The notes under the pieces were generated by a model that did not search any database, had not been told where the DNA came from, and saw only the letters and a list, made by a program, of their open reading frames with translations. A stretch of DNA of 64,000 nucleotides from Parietaria judaica (taxonomy: Eukaryota; Streptophyta; Magnoliopsida; Rosales; Urticaceae), in NCBI GenBank assembly GCA_954871525.1, contig OX940869.1, positions 19,682,001-19,746,000 on the forward strand, read 5' to 3'. Each line of letters begins with the position of its first letter. The first letter of the stretch is position 1. Both the position numbers and the translations under genes were made by a program. Shown here piece after piece: positions 38,138 to 51,097 of the stretch.

Positions 38138-41017
38138 TTTTGAAGTTCATTTTTTGTTTAAAATATCGTTTAATTAGGGTTCTTTGGCGTAAAATGGGAA
38201 AAAGACTCAGTTTTCTTTGGAGCACGTATTAATTGTTGAAAACTGGGTTTTAAGAAAGCTCCAGTAATTTTTAATTCCAAAACTAACCCAATATATAATA
38301 ATACCACCGTAATGAAGGTCTACCAACTCAAAGTTCATGAAGAACGCATCGTATTTGCTCTCGTAAGAAAACCAATTTTAACACTTTTCGGTAATGATTT
38401 TAACTCGTTAACGGCTTGATATAGAAAGCACGAGATAGTGCTTCCCTATTTAGGGATTAAAATAAGTAAATGTGATACAATTACACATTAATAACCATTT
38501 TGAAGTTCATTTTTTGTTTAAAATATCGTTTAATTAGGGTTCTTTGGCGTAAAATGGGAAAAAGACTCAGTTTTCTTTGGAGCACGTATTAATTGTTGAA
38601 AACTGGGTTTTAAGAAAGCTCCAGTAATTTTTAATGCCAAAACTAACCCAATATATAATAATACCACCCTAATGAAGGTCTACCAACTCAAAGTTCATGA
38701 AGAACGCATCGTATTTGCTCTCGTAAGAAAACCAATTTTAACACTTTTCGGTAATGATTTTAACTCGTTAACGGCTTGATATAGAAGGCACGAGATAGTG
38801 CTTCCCTATTTAGGGATTAAAATAAGTAAATGTGATACAATTACACATTATTAACCATTTTGAAGTTCATTTTTTGTTTAAAATATCGTTTAATTAGGGT
38901 TCTTTGGCGTAAAATGGGAAAAAGACTCAGTTTTCTTTGGAGCACGTATTAATTGTTGAAAACTGGGTTTTAAGAGAGCTCCAGTAATTTTTAATTCCAA
39001 AACTAACCCAATATATAATAATACCACCGTAATGAAGGTCTACCAACTCAAAGTTCATGAAGAACGCATCGTATTTGCTCTCGTAAGAAAACCAATTTTA
39101 ACACTTTTCGGTAATGATTTTAACTCGTTAACGGCTTGATATAGAAAGCACGAGATAGTGCTTCCCTATTTAGGGATTAAAATAAGTAAATGTGATACAA
39201 TTACACATTATTAACCATTTTGAAGTTCATTTTTTGTTTAAAATATCGTTTAATTAGGGTTCTTTGGCGTAAAATGGGAAAAAGACTCAGTTTTCTTTGG
39301 AGCACGTATTAATTGTTGAAAACTGGGTTTTAAGAGAGCTCCAGTAATTTTTAATGCCAAAACTAACCCAATATATAATAATACCACCCTAATGAAGGTC
39401 TACCAACTCAAAGTTCATGAAGAACGCATCGTATTTGCTCTCGTAAGAAAACCAATTTTAACACTTTTCGGTAATGATTTTAACTCGTTAACGGCTTGAT
39501 ATAGAAGGCACGAGATAGTGCTTCCCTATTTAGGGATTAAAATAAGTAAATGTGATACAATTACACATTATTAACCATTTTGAAGTTCATTTTTTGTTTA
39601 AAATATCGTTTAATTAGGGTTCTTTGGCGTAAAATGGGAAAAAGATTCAGTTTTCTTTGGAGCACGTATTAATTGTTGAAAACTGGGTTTTAAGAGAGCT
39701 CCAGTAATTTTTAATGCCAAAAATAACCCAATATATAATAATACCACCGTAATGAAGGTCTACCAACTCAAAGTTCATGAAGAACGCATCGTATTTGCTC
39801 TCGTAAGAAAACCAATTTTAACACTTTTCGGTAATGATTTTAACTCGTTAACGGCTTGATATAGAAAGCACGAGATAGTGCTTCCCTATTTAGGGATTAA
39901 AATAAGTAAATGTGATACAATTACACATTATTAACCATTTTGAAGTTCATTTTTTGTTTAAAATATCGTTTAATTAGGGTTCTTTGGCGTAAAATGGGAA
40001 AAAGACTCAGTTTTCTTTGGAGCACGTATTAATTGTTGAAAACTGGGTTTTAAGAGAGCTCCAGTAATTTTTAATGCCAAAACTAACCCAATATATAATA
40101 ATACCACCCTAATGAAGGTCTACCAACTCAAAGTTCATGAAGAACGCATCGTATTTTCTCTCGTAAGAAAACCAATTTTAACACTTTTCGGTAATGATTT
40201 TAACTCGTTAACGGCTTGATATAGAAAGCACGAGATAGTGCTTCCCTATTTAGGGATTAAAATAAGTAAATGTGATACAATTACACATTATTAACCATTT
40301 TGAAGTTCATTTTTTGTTTAAAATATCGTTTAATTAGGGTTCTTTGGCGTAAAATGGGAAAAAGACTCAGTTTTCTTTGGAGCACGTATTAATTGTTGAA
40401 AACTGGGTTTTAAGAGAGCTCCAGTAATTTTTAATGCCAAAACTAACCCAATATATAATAATACCACCCTAATGAAGGTCTACCAACTCAAAGTTCATGA
40501 AGAACGCATCGTATTTGCTCTCGTAAGAAAACCAATTTTAACACTTTTCGGTAATGATTTTAACTCGTTAACGGCTTGATATAGAAAGCACGAGATAGTG
40601 CTTCCCTATTTAGGGATTAAAATAAGTAAATGTGATACAATTACACATTATTAACCATTTTGAAGTTCATTTTTTGTTTAAAATATCGTTTAATTAGGGT
40701 TCTTTGGCGTAAAATGGGAAAAAGACTCAGTTTTCTTTGGAGCACGTATTAATTGTTGAAAACTGGGTTTTAAGAGAGCTCCAGTAATTTTTAATACCAA
40801 AACTAACCCAATATATAATAATACCACCCTAATGAAGGTCTACCAACTCAAAGTTCATGAAGAACGCATCGTATTTGCTCTCGTAAGAAAACCAATTTTA
40901 ACACTTTTCGGTAATGATTTTAACTCGTTAACGGCTTGATATAGAAAGCACGAGATAGTGCTTCCCTATTTAGGGATTAAAATAAGTAAATGTGATACAA
41001 TTACACATTATTAACCA
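38138..41017. repeat. Seven-monomer higher-order repeat, copy 2 with one extra monomer (M107-M114)
   Basis: M107-M112 follow the M91-M96 order (p119 A / p139 T / p354 A; p119 A / p290 G; p139 T; p290 G; p69 T; p172 C). M113, a plain p172 C copy, is then inserted before the p139 A copy M114. Lag to copy 1 is 16 monomers at the start and 17 at the end, showing a one-monomer gain in this copy or loss in the other. M111 also has p146 A and M112 has p220 T. Confidence 0.75.
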
Positions 41018-41377
41018 TTTTGAAGTTCATTTTTTGTTTAAAATATCGTTTAATTAGGGTTCTTTGGCGTAAAATGGGAAAAAGACTCAGTTTTCTTTGG
41101 AGCACGTATTAATTGTTAAAAACTGGGTTTTAAGAGAGCTCCAGTAATTTTTAATTCCAAAACTAACCCAATATATAATAATACCACCGTAATGAAGGTC
41201 TACCAACTCAAAGTTCATGAAGAACGCATCGTATTTGCTCTCGTAAGAAAACCAATTTTAACACTTTTCGGTAATGATTTTAACTCGTTAACGGCTTGAT
41301 ATAGAAAGCACGAGATAGTGCTTCCCTATTTAGGGATTAAAATAAGTAAATGTGATACAATTACACATTATTAACCA

Positions 41378-43897
41378 TTTTGAAGTTCATTTTTTGTTTA
41401 AAATATCGTTTAATTAGGGTTCTTTGGCGTAAAATGGGAAAAAGACTCAGTTTTCTTTGGAGCACGTATTAATTGTTGAAAACTGGGTTTTAAGAGAGCT
41501 CCAGTAATTTTTAATTCCAAAACTAACCCAATATATAATAATACCACCGTAATGAAGGTCTACCAACTCAAAGTTCATGAAGAACGCATCGTATTTGCTC
41601 TCGTAAGAAAACCAATTTTAACACTTTTCGGTAATGATTTTAACTCGTTAACGGCTTGATATAGAAAGCACGAGATAGTGCTTCCCTATTTAGGGATTAA
41701 AATAAGTAAATGTGATACAATTACACATTAATAACCATTTTGAAGTTCATTTTTTGTTTAAAATATCGTTTAATTAGGGTTCTTTGGCGTAAAATGGGAA
41801 AAAGACTCAGTTTTCTTTGGAGCACGTATTAATTGTTGAAAACTGGGTTTTAAGAAAGCTCCAGTAATTTTTAATGCCAAAACTAACCCAATATATAATA
41901 ATACCACCCTAATGAAGGTCTACCAACTCAAAGTTCATGAAGAACGCATCGTATTTGCTCTCGTAAGAAAACCAATTTTAACACTTTTCGGTAATGATTT
42001 TAACTCGTTAACGGCTTGATACAGAAGGCACGAGATAGTGCTTCCCTATTTAGGGATTAAAATAAGTAAATGTGATACAATTACACATTATTAACCATTT
42101 TGAAGTTCATTTTTTGTTTAAAATATCGTTTAATTAGGGTTCTTTGGCGTAAAATGGGAAAAAGACTCAGTTTTCTTTGGAGCACGTATTAATTGTTGAA
42201 AACTGGGTTTTAAGAGAGCTCCAGTAATTTTTAATTCCAAAACTAACCCAATATATAAAAATACCACCGTAATGAAGGTCTACCAACTCAAAGTTCATGA
42301 AGAACGCATCGTATTTGCTCTCGTAAGAAAACCAATTTTAACACTTTTCGGTAATGATTTTAACTCGTTAACGGCTCGATATAGAAAGCACGAGATAGTG
42401 CTTCCCTATTTAGGGATTAAAATAAGTAAATGTGATACAATTACACATTATTAACCATTTTGAAGTTCATTTTTTGTTTAAAATATCGTTTAATTAGGGT
42501 TCTTTGGCGTAAAATGGGAAAAAGACTCAGTTTTCTTTGGAGCACGTATTAATTGTTGAAAACTGGGTTTTAAGAGAGCTCCAGTAATTTTTAATGCCAA
42601 AACTAACCCAATATATAATAATACCACCCTAATGAAGGTCTACCAACTCAAAGTTCATGAAGAACGCATCGTATTTGCTCTCGTAAGAAAACCAATTTTA
42701 ACACTTTTCGGTAATGATTTTAACTCGTTAACGGCTTGATATAGAAGGCACGAGATAGTGCTTCCCTATTTAGGGATTAAAATAAGTAAATGTGATACAA
42801 TTACACATTATTAACCATTTTGAAGTTCATTTTTTGTTTAAAATATCGTTTAATTAGGGTTCTTTGGCGTAAAATGGGAAAAAGACTCAGTTTTCTTTGG
42901 AGCACGTATTAATTGTTGAAAACTGGGTTTTAAGAGAGCTCCAGTAATTTTTAATGCCAAAACTAACCCAATATATAATAATACCACCGTAATGAAGGTC
43001 TACCAACTCAAAGTTCATGAAGAACGCATCGTATTTGCTCTCGTAAGAAAACCAATTTTAACACTTTTCGGTAATGATTTTAACTCGTTAACGGCTTGAT
43101 ATAGAAAGCACGAGATAGTGCTTCCCTATTTAGGGATTAAAATAAGTAAATGTGATACAATTACACATTATTAACCATTTTGAAGTTCATTTTTTGTTTA
43201 AAATATCGTTTAATTAGGGTTCTTTGGCGTAAAATGGGAAAAAGACTCAGTTTTCTTTGGAGCACGTATTAATTGTTGAAAAATGGGTTTTAAGAGAGCT
43301 CCAGTAATTTTTAATGCCAAAACTAACCCAATATATAATAATACCACCCTAATGAAGGTCTACCAACTCAAAGTTCATGAAGAACGCATCGTATTTGCTC
43401 TCGTAAGAAAACCAATTTTAACACTTTTCGGTAATGATTTTAACTCGTTAACGGCTTGATATAGAAAGCACGAGATAGTGCTTCCCTATTTAGGGATTAA
43501 AATAAGTAAATGTGATACAATTACACATTATTAACCATTTTGAAGTTCATTTTTTGTTTAAAATATCGTTTAATTAGGGTTCTTTGGCGTAAAATGGGAA
43601 AAAGACTCAGTTTTCTTTGGAGCACGTATTAATTGTTGAAAACTGGGTTTTAAGAGAGCTCCAGTAATTTTTAATACCAAAACTAACCCAATATATAATA
43701 ATACCACCCTAATGAAGGTCTACCAACTCAAAGTTCATGAAGAACGCATCGTATTTGCTCTCGTAAGAAAACCAATTTTAACACTTTTCGGTAATGATTT
43801 TAACTCGTTAACGGCTTGATATAGAAAGCACGAGATAGTGCTTCCCTATTTAGGGATTAAAATAAGTAAATGTGATACAATTACACATTATTAACCA
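41378..43897. repeat. Seven-monomer higher-order repeat, copy 3 (M116-M122)
   Basis: M116 (p139 T, p354 A), M117 (p119 A, p285 C, p290 G), M118 (p139 T), M119 (p290 G), M120 (plain), M121 (p172 C, p106 A) and M122 (p139 A) repeat the series of copies 1 and 2. Some markers are gone (no p119 A in M116, no p69 T in M120). M118 is the copy that gained a read-through stop codon and so contains the 60-codon frame at 42272-42454. Confidence 0.75.
42272..42454 (+). other. Chance 60-codon open frame in monomer M118, not a gene
   Basis: ATG at p175-177 opens a frame that in the ordinary monomer reads 35 codons and stops at TGA (p280-282, in cggcttgat). In M118 alone that TGA is CGA (T to C at 42377), so the frame runs on to TAA at 42452-42454 near the end of the same monomer. 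The same 35-codon frame exists in nearly every copy; M157 lacks even the ATG (att at p175-177). No selection against stops, no known domain and no signal peptide or membrane segment is visible. A coding role is unsupported. Confidence 0.9.
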
Positions 43898-46057
43898 TTT
43901 TTAAGTTCATTTTTTGTTTAAAATATCGTTTAATTAGGGTTCTTTGGCGTAAAATGGGAAAAAGACTCAGTTTTCTTTGGAGCACGTATTAATTGTTGAA
44001 AACTGGGTTTTAAGAGAGCTCCAGTAATTTTTAATTCCAAAACTAACCCAATATATAATAATACCACCGTAATGAAGGTCTACCAACTCAAAGTTCATGA
44101 AGAACGCATCGTATTTGCTCTCGTAAGAAAACCAATTTTAACACTTTTCGGTAATGATTTTAACTCGTTAACGGCTTGATATAGAAAGCACGAGATAGTG
44201 CTTCCCTATTTAGGGATTAAAATAAGTAAATGTGATACAATTACACATTATTAACCATTTTGAAGTTCATTTTTTGTTTAAAATATCGTTTAATTAGGGT
44301 TCTTTGGCGTAAAATGGGAAAAAGACTCAGTTTTCTTTGGAGCACGTATTAATTGTTGAAAACTGGGTTTTAAGAGAGCTCCAGTAATTTTTAATGCCAA
44401 AACTAACCCAATATATAATAATACCACCCTAATGAAGGTCTACCAACTCAAAGTTCATGAAGAACGCATCGTATTTGCTCTCGTAAGAAAACCAATTTTA
44501 ACACTTTTCGGTAATGATTTTAACTCGTTAACGGCTTGATATAGAAAGCACGAGATAGTGCTTCCCTATTTAGGGATTAAAATAAGTAAATGTGATACAA
44601 TTTCACATTATTAACCATTTTGAAGTTCATTTTTTGTTTAAAATATCGTTTAATTAGGGTTCTTTGGCGTAAAATGGGAAAAAGACTCAGTTTTCTTTGG
44701 AGCACGTATTAATTGTTGAAAACTGGGTTTTAAGAGAGCTCCAGTAATTTTTAATGCCAAAACTAACCCAATATATAATAATACCACCCTAATGAAGGTC
44801 TACCAACTCAAAGTTCATGAAGAACGCATCGTATTTGCTCTCGTAAGAAAACCAATTTTAACACTTTTCGGTAATGATTTTAACTCGTTAACGGCTTGAT
44901 ATAGAAGGCACGAGATAGTGCTTCCCTATTTAGGGATTAAAATAAGTAAATGTGATACAATTACACATTATTAACCATTTTGAAGTTCATTTTTTGTTTA
45001 AAATATCGTTTAATTAGGGTTCTTTGGCGTAAAATGGGAAAAAGACTCAGTTTTCTTTGGAGCACGTATTAATTGTTGAAAACTGGGTTTTAAGAGAGCT
45101 CCAGTAATTTTTAATGCCAAAACTAACCCAATATATAATAATACCACCGTAATGAAGGTCTACCAACTCAAAGTTCATGAAGAACGCATCGTATTTGCTC
45201 TCGTAAGAAAACCAATTTGAACACTTTTCGGTAATGATTTTAACTCGTTAACGGCTTGATATAGAAAGCACGAGATAGTGCTTCCCTATTTAGGGATTAA
45301 AATAAGTAAATGTGATACAATTACACATTATTAACCATTTTGAAGTTCATTTTTTGTTTAAAATATCGTTTAATTAGGGTTCTTTGGCGTAAAATGGGAA
45401 AAAGACTCAGTTTTCTTTGGAGCACGTATTAATTGTTGAAAACTGGGTTTTAAGAGAGCTCCAGTAATTTTTAATGCCAAAACTAACCCAATATATAATA
45501 ATACCACCGTAATGAAGGTCTACCAACTCAAAGTTCATGAAGAACGCATCGTATTTGCTCTCGTAAGAAAACCAATTTTAACACTTTTCGGTAATGATTT
45601 TAACTCGTTAACGGCTTGATATAGAAAGCACGAGATAGTGCTTCCCTATTTAGGGATTAAAATAAGTAAATGTGATACAATTACACATTATTAACCATTT
45701 TGAAGTTCATTTTTTGTTTAAAATATCGTTTAATTAGGGTTCTTTCGCGTAAAATGGGAAAAAGACTCAGTTTTCTTTGGAGCACGTATTAATTGTTGAA
45801 AACTGGGTTTTAAGAGAGCTCCAGTAATTTTTAATGCCAAAACTAACCCAATATATAATAATACCACCCTAATGAAGGTCTACCAACTCAAAGTTCATGA
45901 AGAACGCATCGTATTTGCTCTCGTAAGAAAACCAATTTTAACACTTTTCGGTAATGATTTTAACTCGTTAACGGCTTGATATAGAAAGCACGAGATAGTG
46001 CTTCCCTATTTAGGGATTAAAATAAGTAAATGTGATACAATTACACATTATTAACAA

Positions 46058-46777
46058 TTTTGAAGTTCATTTTTTGTTTAAAATATCGTTTAATTAGGGT
46101 TCTTTGGCGTAAAATGGGAAAAAGACTCAGTTTTCTTTGAAGTACGTATTAATTGTTGAAAACTGGGTTTTAAGAGAGCTCCAGTAATTTTTAATGCCAA
46201 AACTAACCCAATATATAATAATACCACCCTAATGAAGGTCTACCAACTCAAAGTTCATGAAGAACGCATCGTATTTGCACTCGTAAGAAAACCAATTTTA
46301 ACAGTTTTCGGTAATGATTTTAACTCGTTAACGGCTTGATATAGAAAGCACGAGATAGTGCTTCCCTATTTAGGGATTAAAATAAGTAAATGTGATACAA
46401 TTACACATTATTAACAATTTTGAAGTTCATTTTTTGTTTAAAATATCGTTTAATTAGGGTTCTTTGGCGTAAAATGGGAAAAAGACTCAGTTTTCTTTGG
46501 AGCACGTATTAATTGTTGAAAACTGGGTTTCAAGAGAGCTCCAGTAATTTTTAATGCCAAAACTAACCCAATATATAATAATACCACCGTAATGAAGGTC
46601 TACCAACTCAAAGTTCATGAAGAACGCATCGTATTTGCTCTCGTAAGAAAACCAATTTTAACACTTTTCGGTAATGATTTTAACTCGTTAACGGCTTGAT
46701 ATAGAAAGCACGAGATAGTGCTTCCCTATTTAGGGATTAAAATAAGTAAATGTGATACAATTACACATTATTAACCA
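46058..46777. repeat. 720-bp marker pair M129-M130, first copy
   Basis: M129 carries p83 A and p86 T (tttgaagtacg), p222 A (gcactcg), p247 G (acagtttt) and p359 A. M130 carries p114 C (tttcaagag). The pair reappears at 55418-56137, 9360 bp away (26 monomers), apparently without any difference. M129-like monomers occur again as M164 and M172 in block V. Confidence 0.85.
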
Positions 46778-48577
46778 TTTTGAAGTTCATTTTTTGTATA
46801 AAATATCGTTTAATTAGGGTTCTTTGGCGTAAAATGGGAAAAAGACTCAGTTTTCTTTGGAGCACGTATTAATTGTTGAAAACTGGGTTTTAAGAGAGCT
46901 CCAGTAATTTTTAATGCCAAAACTAACCCAATATATAATAATACCACCCTAATGAAGGTCTACCAACTCAAAGTTCATGAAGAACGCATCGTATTTTCTC
47001 TCGTAAGAAAACCAATTTTAACACTTTTCGGTAATGATTTTAACTCGTTAACGGCTTGATATAGAAAGCACGAGATAGTGCTTCCCTATTTAGGGATTAA
47101 AATAAGTAAATGTGATACAATTACACATTATTAACCATTTTGAAGTTCATTTTTTGTTTAAAATATCGTTTAATTAGGGTTCTTTGGCGTAAAATGGGAA
47201 AAAGACTCAGTTTTCTTTGGAGCACGTATTAATTGTTGAAAACTGGGTTTTAAGAGAGCTCCAGTAATTTTTAATTCCAAAACTAACCCAATATATAATA
47301 ATACCACCGTAATGAAGGTCTACCAACTCAAAGTTCATGAAGAACGCATCGTATTTGCTCTCGTAAGAAAACCAATTTTAACACTTTTCGGTAATGATTT
47401 TAACTCGTTAACGGCTTGATATAGAAAGCACGAGATAGTGCTTCCCTATTTAGGGATTAAAATAAGTAAATGTGATACAATTACACATTATTAACAATTT
47501 TGAAGTTCATTTTTTGTTTAAAATATCGTTTAATTAGGGTTCTTTGGCGTAAAATGGGAAAAAGACTCAGTTTTCTTTGGAGCACGTATTAATTGTTGAA
47601 AACTGGGTTTCAAGAGAGCTCCAGTAATTTTTAATGCCAAAACTAACCCAATATATAATAATACCACCGTAATGAAGGTCTACCAACTCAAAGTTCATGA
47701 AGAACGCATCGTATTTGCTCTCGTAAGAAAACCAATTTTAACACTTTTCGGTAATGATTTTAACTCGTTAACGGCTTGATATAGAAAGCACGAGATAGTG
47801 CTTCCCTATTTAGGGATTAAAATAAGTAAATGTGATACAATTACACATTATTAACCATTTTGAAGTTCATTTTTTGTTTAAAATATCGTTTAATTAGGGT
47901 TCTTTGGCGTAAAATGGGAAAAAGACTCAGTTTTCTTTGGAGCACGTATTAATTGTTGAAAACTGGGTTTTAAGAGAGCTCCAGTAATTTTTAATGCCAA
48001 AACTAACCCAATATATAATAATACCACCCTAATGAAGGTCTACCAACTCAAAGTTCATGAAGAACGCATCGTATTTGCTCTCGTAAGAAAACCAATTTTA
48101 ACACTTTTCGGTAATGATTTTAACTCGTTAACGGCTTGATATAGAAAGCACGAGATAGTGCTTCCCTATTTAGGGATTAAAATAAGTAAATGTGATACAA
48201 TTACACATTATTAACCATTTTGAAGTTCATTTTTTGTTTAAAATATCGTTTAATTAGGGTTCTTTGGCGTAAAATGGGAAAAAGACTCAGTTTTCTTTGG
48301 AGCACGTATTAATTGTTGAAAACTGGGTTTTAAGAGAGCTCCAGTAATTTTTAATTCCAAAACTAACCCAATATATAATAATACCACCGTAATGAAGGTC
48401 TACCAACTCAAAGTTCATGAAGAACGCATCGTATTTGCTCTCGTAAGAAAACCAATTTTAACACTTTTCGGTAATGATTTTAACTCGTTAACGGCTTGAT
48501 ATAGAAAGCACGAGATAGTGCTTCCCTATTTAGGGATTAAAATAAGTAAATGTGATACAATTACACATTATTAACCA
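46418..48577. repeat. 1080-bp (three-monomer) tandem duplication, diverged
   Basis: M130-M132 (46418-47497) and M133-M135 (47498-48577) share the order p114 C; p172 C; p139 T. They differ at p22 and p220 in the middle monomer (M131 has both changes) and at p359 in the last (A in M132, C in M135). Confidence 0.7.
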
Positions 48578-48937
48578 TTTTGAAGTTCATTTTTTGTTTA
48601 AAATATCGTTTAATTAGGGTTCTTTGGCGTAAAATGGGAAAAAGACTCAGTTTTCTTTGGAGCACGTATTAATTGTTGAAAACTGGGTTTTAAGAGAGCT
48701 CCAGTAATTTTTAATGCCAAAACTAACCCAATATATAATAATACCACCCTAATGAAGGTCTACCAACTCAAAGTTCATGAAGAACGCATCGTATTTGCTC
48801 TCGTAAGAAAACCAATTTTAACACTTTTCGGTAATGATTTTAACTCGTTAACGGCTTGATATAGAAAGCACGAGATAGTGCTTCCCTATTTAGGGATTAA
48901 AATAAGTAAATGTGATACAATTACACATTATTAACCA

Positions 48938-51097
48938 TTTTGAAGTTCATTTTTTGTTTAAAATATCGTTTAATTAGGGTTCTTTGGCGTAAAATGGGAA
49001 AAAGACTCAGTTTTCTTTGGAGCACGTATTAATTGTTGAAAACTGGGTTTTAAGAGAGCTCCAGTAATTTTTAATGCCAAAACTAACCCAATATATAATA
49101 ATACCACCCTAATGAAGGTCTACCAACTCAAAGTTCATGAAGAACGCATCGTATTTGCTCTCGTAAGAAAACCAATTTTAACACTTTTCGGTAATGATTT
49201 TAACTCGTTAACGGCTTGATATAGAAGGCACGAGATAGTGCTTCCCTATTTAGGGATTAAAATAAGTAAATGTGATACAATTACACATTATTAACCATTT
49301 TGAAGTTCATTTTTTGTTTAAAATATCGTTTAATTAGGGTTCTTTGGCGTAAAATGGGAAAAAGACTCAGTTTTCTTTGGAGCACGTATTAATTGTTGAA
49401 AACTGGGTTTTAAGAGAGCTCCAGTAATTTTTAATGCCAAAACTAACCCAATATATAATAATACCACCGTAATGAAGGTCTACCAACTCAAAGTTCATGA
49501 AGAACGCATCGTATTTGCTCTCGTAAGAAAACCAATTTGAACACTTTTCGGTAATGATTTTAACTCGTTAACGGCTTGATATAGAAAGCACGAGATAGTG
49601 CTTCCCTATTTAGGGATTAAAATAAGTAAATGTGATACAATTACACATTATTAACCATTTTGAAGTTCATTTTTTGTTTAAAATATCGTTTAATTAGGGT
49701 TCTTTGGCGTAAAATGGGAAAAAGACTCAGTTTTCTTTGGAGCACGTATTAATTGTTGAAAACTGGGTTTTAAGAGAGCTCCAGTAATTTTTAATGCCAA
49801 AACTAACCCAATATATAATAATACCACCGTAATGAAGGTCTACCAACTCAAAGTTCATGAAGAACGCATCGTATTTGCTCTCGTAAGAAAACCAATTTTA
49901 ACACTTTTCGGTAATGATTTTAACTCGTTAACGGCTTGATATAGAAAGCACGAGATAGTGCTTCCCTATTTAGGGATTAAAATAAGTAAATGTGATACAA
50001 TTACACATTATTAACCATTTTGAAGTTCATTTTTTGTTTAAAATATCGTTTAATTAGGGTTCTTTGGCGTAAAATGGGAAAAAGACTCAGTTTTCTTTGG
50101 AGCACGTATTAATTGTTGAAAACTGGGTTTTAAGAGAGCTCCAGTAATTTTTAATGCCAAAACTAACCCAATATATAATAATACCACCCTAATGAAGGTC
50201 TACCAACTCAAAGTTCATGAAGAACGCATCGTATTTGCTCTCGTAAGAAAACCAATTTTAACACTTTTCGGTAATGATTTTAACTCGTTAACGGCTTGAT
50301 ATAGAAGGCACGAGATAGTGCTTCCCTATTTAGGGATTAAAATAAGTAAATGTGATACAATTACACATTATTAACCATTTTGAAGTTCATTTTTTGTTTA
50401 AAATATCGTTTAATTAGGGTTCTTTGGCGTAAAATGGGAAAAAGACTCAGTTTTCTTTGGAGCACGTATTAATTGTTGAAAACTGGGTTTTAAGAGAGCT
50501 CCAGTAATTTTTAATGCCAAAACTAACCCAATATATAATAATACCACCGTAATGAAGGTCTACCAACTCAAAGTTCATGAAGAACGCATCGTATTTGCTC
50601 TCGTAAGAAAACCAATTTGAACACTTTTCGGTATTGATTTTAACTCGTTAACGGCTTGATATAGAAAGCACGAGATAGTGCTTCCCTATTTAGGGATTAA
50701 AATAAGTAAATGTGATACAATTACACATTATTAACCATTTTGAAGTTCATTTTTTGTTTAAAATATCGTTTAATTAGGGTTCTTTGGCGTAAAATGGGAA
50801 AAAGACTCAGTTTTCTTTGGAGCACGTATTAATTGTTGAAAACTGGGTTTTAAGAGAGCTCCAGTAATTTTTAATGCCAAAACTAACCCAATATATAATA
50901 ATACCACCGTAATGAAGGTCTACCAACTCAAAGTTCATGAAGAACGCATTGTATTTGCTCTCGTAAGAAAACCAATTTTAACACTTTTCGGTAATGATTT
51001 TAACTCGTTAACGGCTTGATATAGAAAGCACGAGATAGTGCTTCCCTATTTAGGGATTAAAATAAGTAAATGTGATACAATTACACATTATTAACCA
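48938..51097. repeat. 1080-bp trimer (p290 G, p242 G, plain), two tandem copies
   Basis: M137-M139 (48938-50017) and M140-M142 (50018-51097) share the order p172 C with p290 G; p172 G with p242 G; p172 G plain. The second copy adds p257 T (M141) and p213 T (M142). The same trimer occurs as M125-M127 (44618-45697) and M147-M149 (52538-53617), which look identical to M137-M139. A shortened form, M150-M151, follows M149, and M144-M146 resembles the trimer except that its last member has p172 C. Confidence 0.8.

Larger units (their letters stand above)
28427..45697. repeat. Array block III (M80-M127): p139, p119 and p290 variants
   Basis: All copies are p49 G, p75 T and p124 C. They differ mainly at p139 (T in M83, 86, 89, 91, 93, 100, 101, 107, 109, 115, 116, 118, 123; A in M97, 114, 122), p119 A (M89, 91, 92, 107, 108, 117), p290 G (M92, 94, 100, 101, 108, 110, 117, 119, 125), p354 A (M86, 89, 91, 107, 116), p172 G/C, and p69 T (M95, M111). 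Single-copy variants include p152 G (M85), p47 A (M91), p106 A (M121) and p102 A (M115). The block is more uniform than block I and, apart from M101, has no indels. Confidence 0.85.

Noticed and set aside
42272..42454. 60-codon open reading frame as a protein-coding gene
   Set aside because: It lies inside a satellite monomer, results from one stop-codon mutation in one of about 178 copies, and shows no recognisable domain or sign of constraint.
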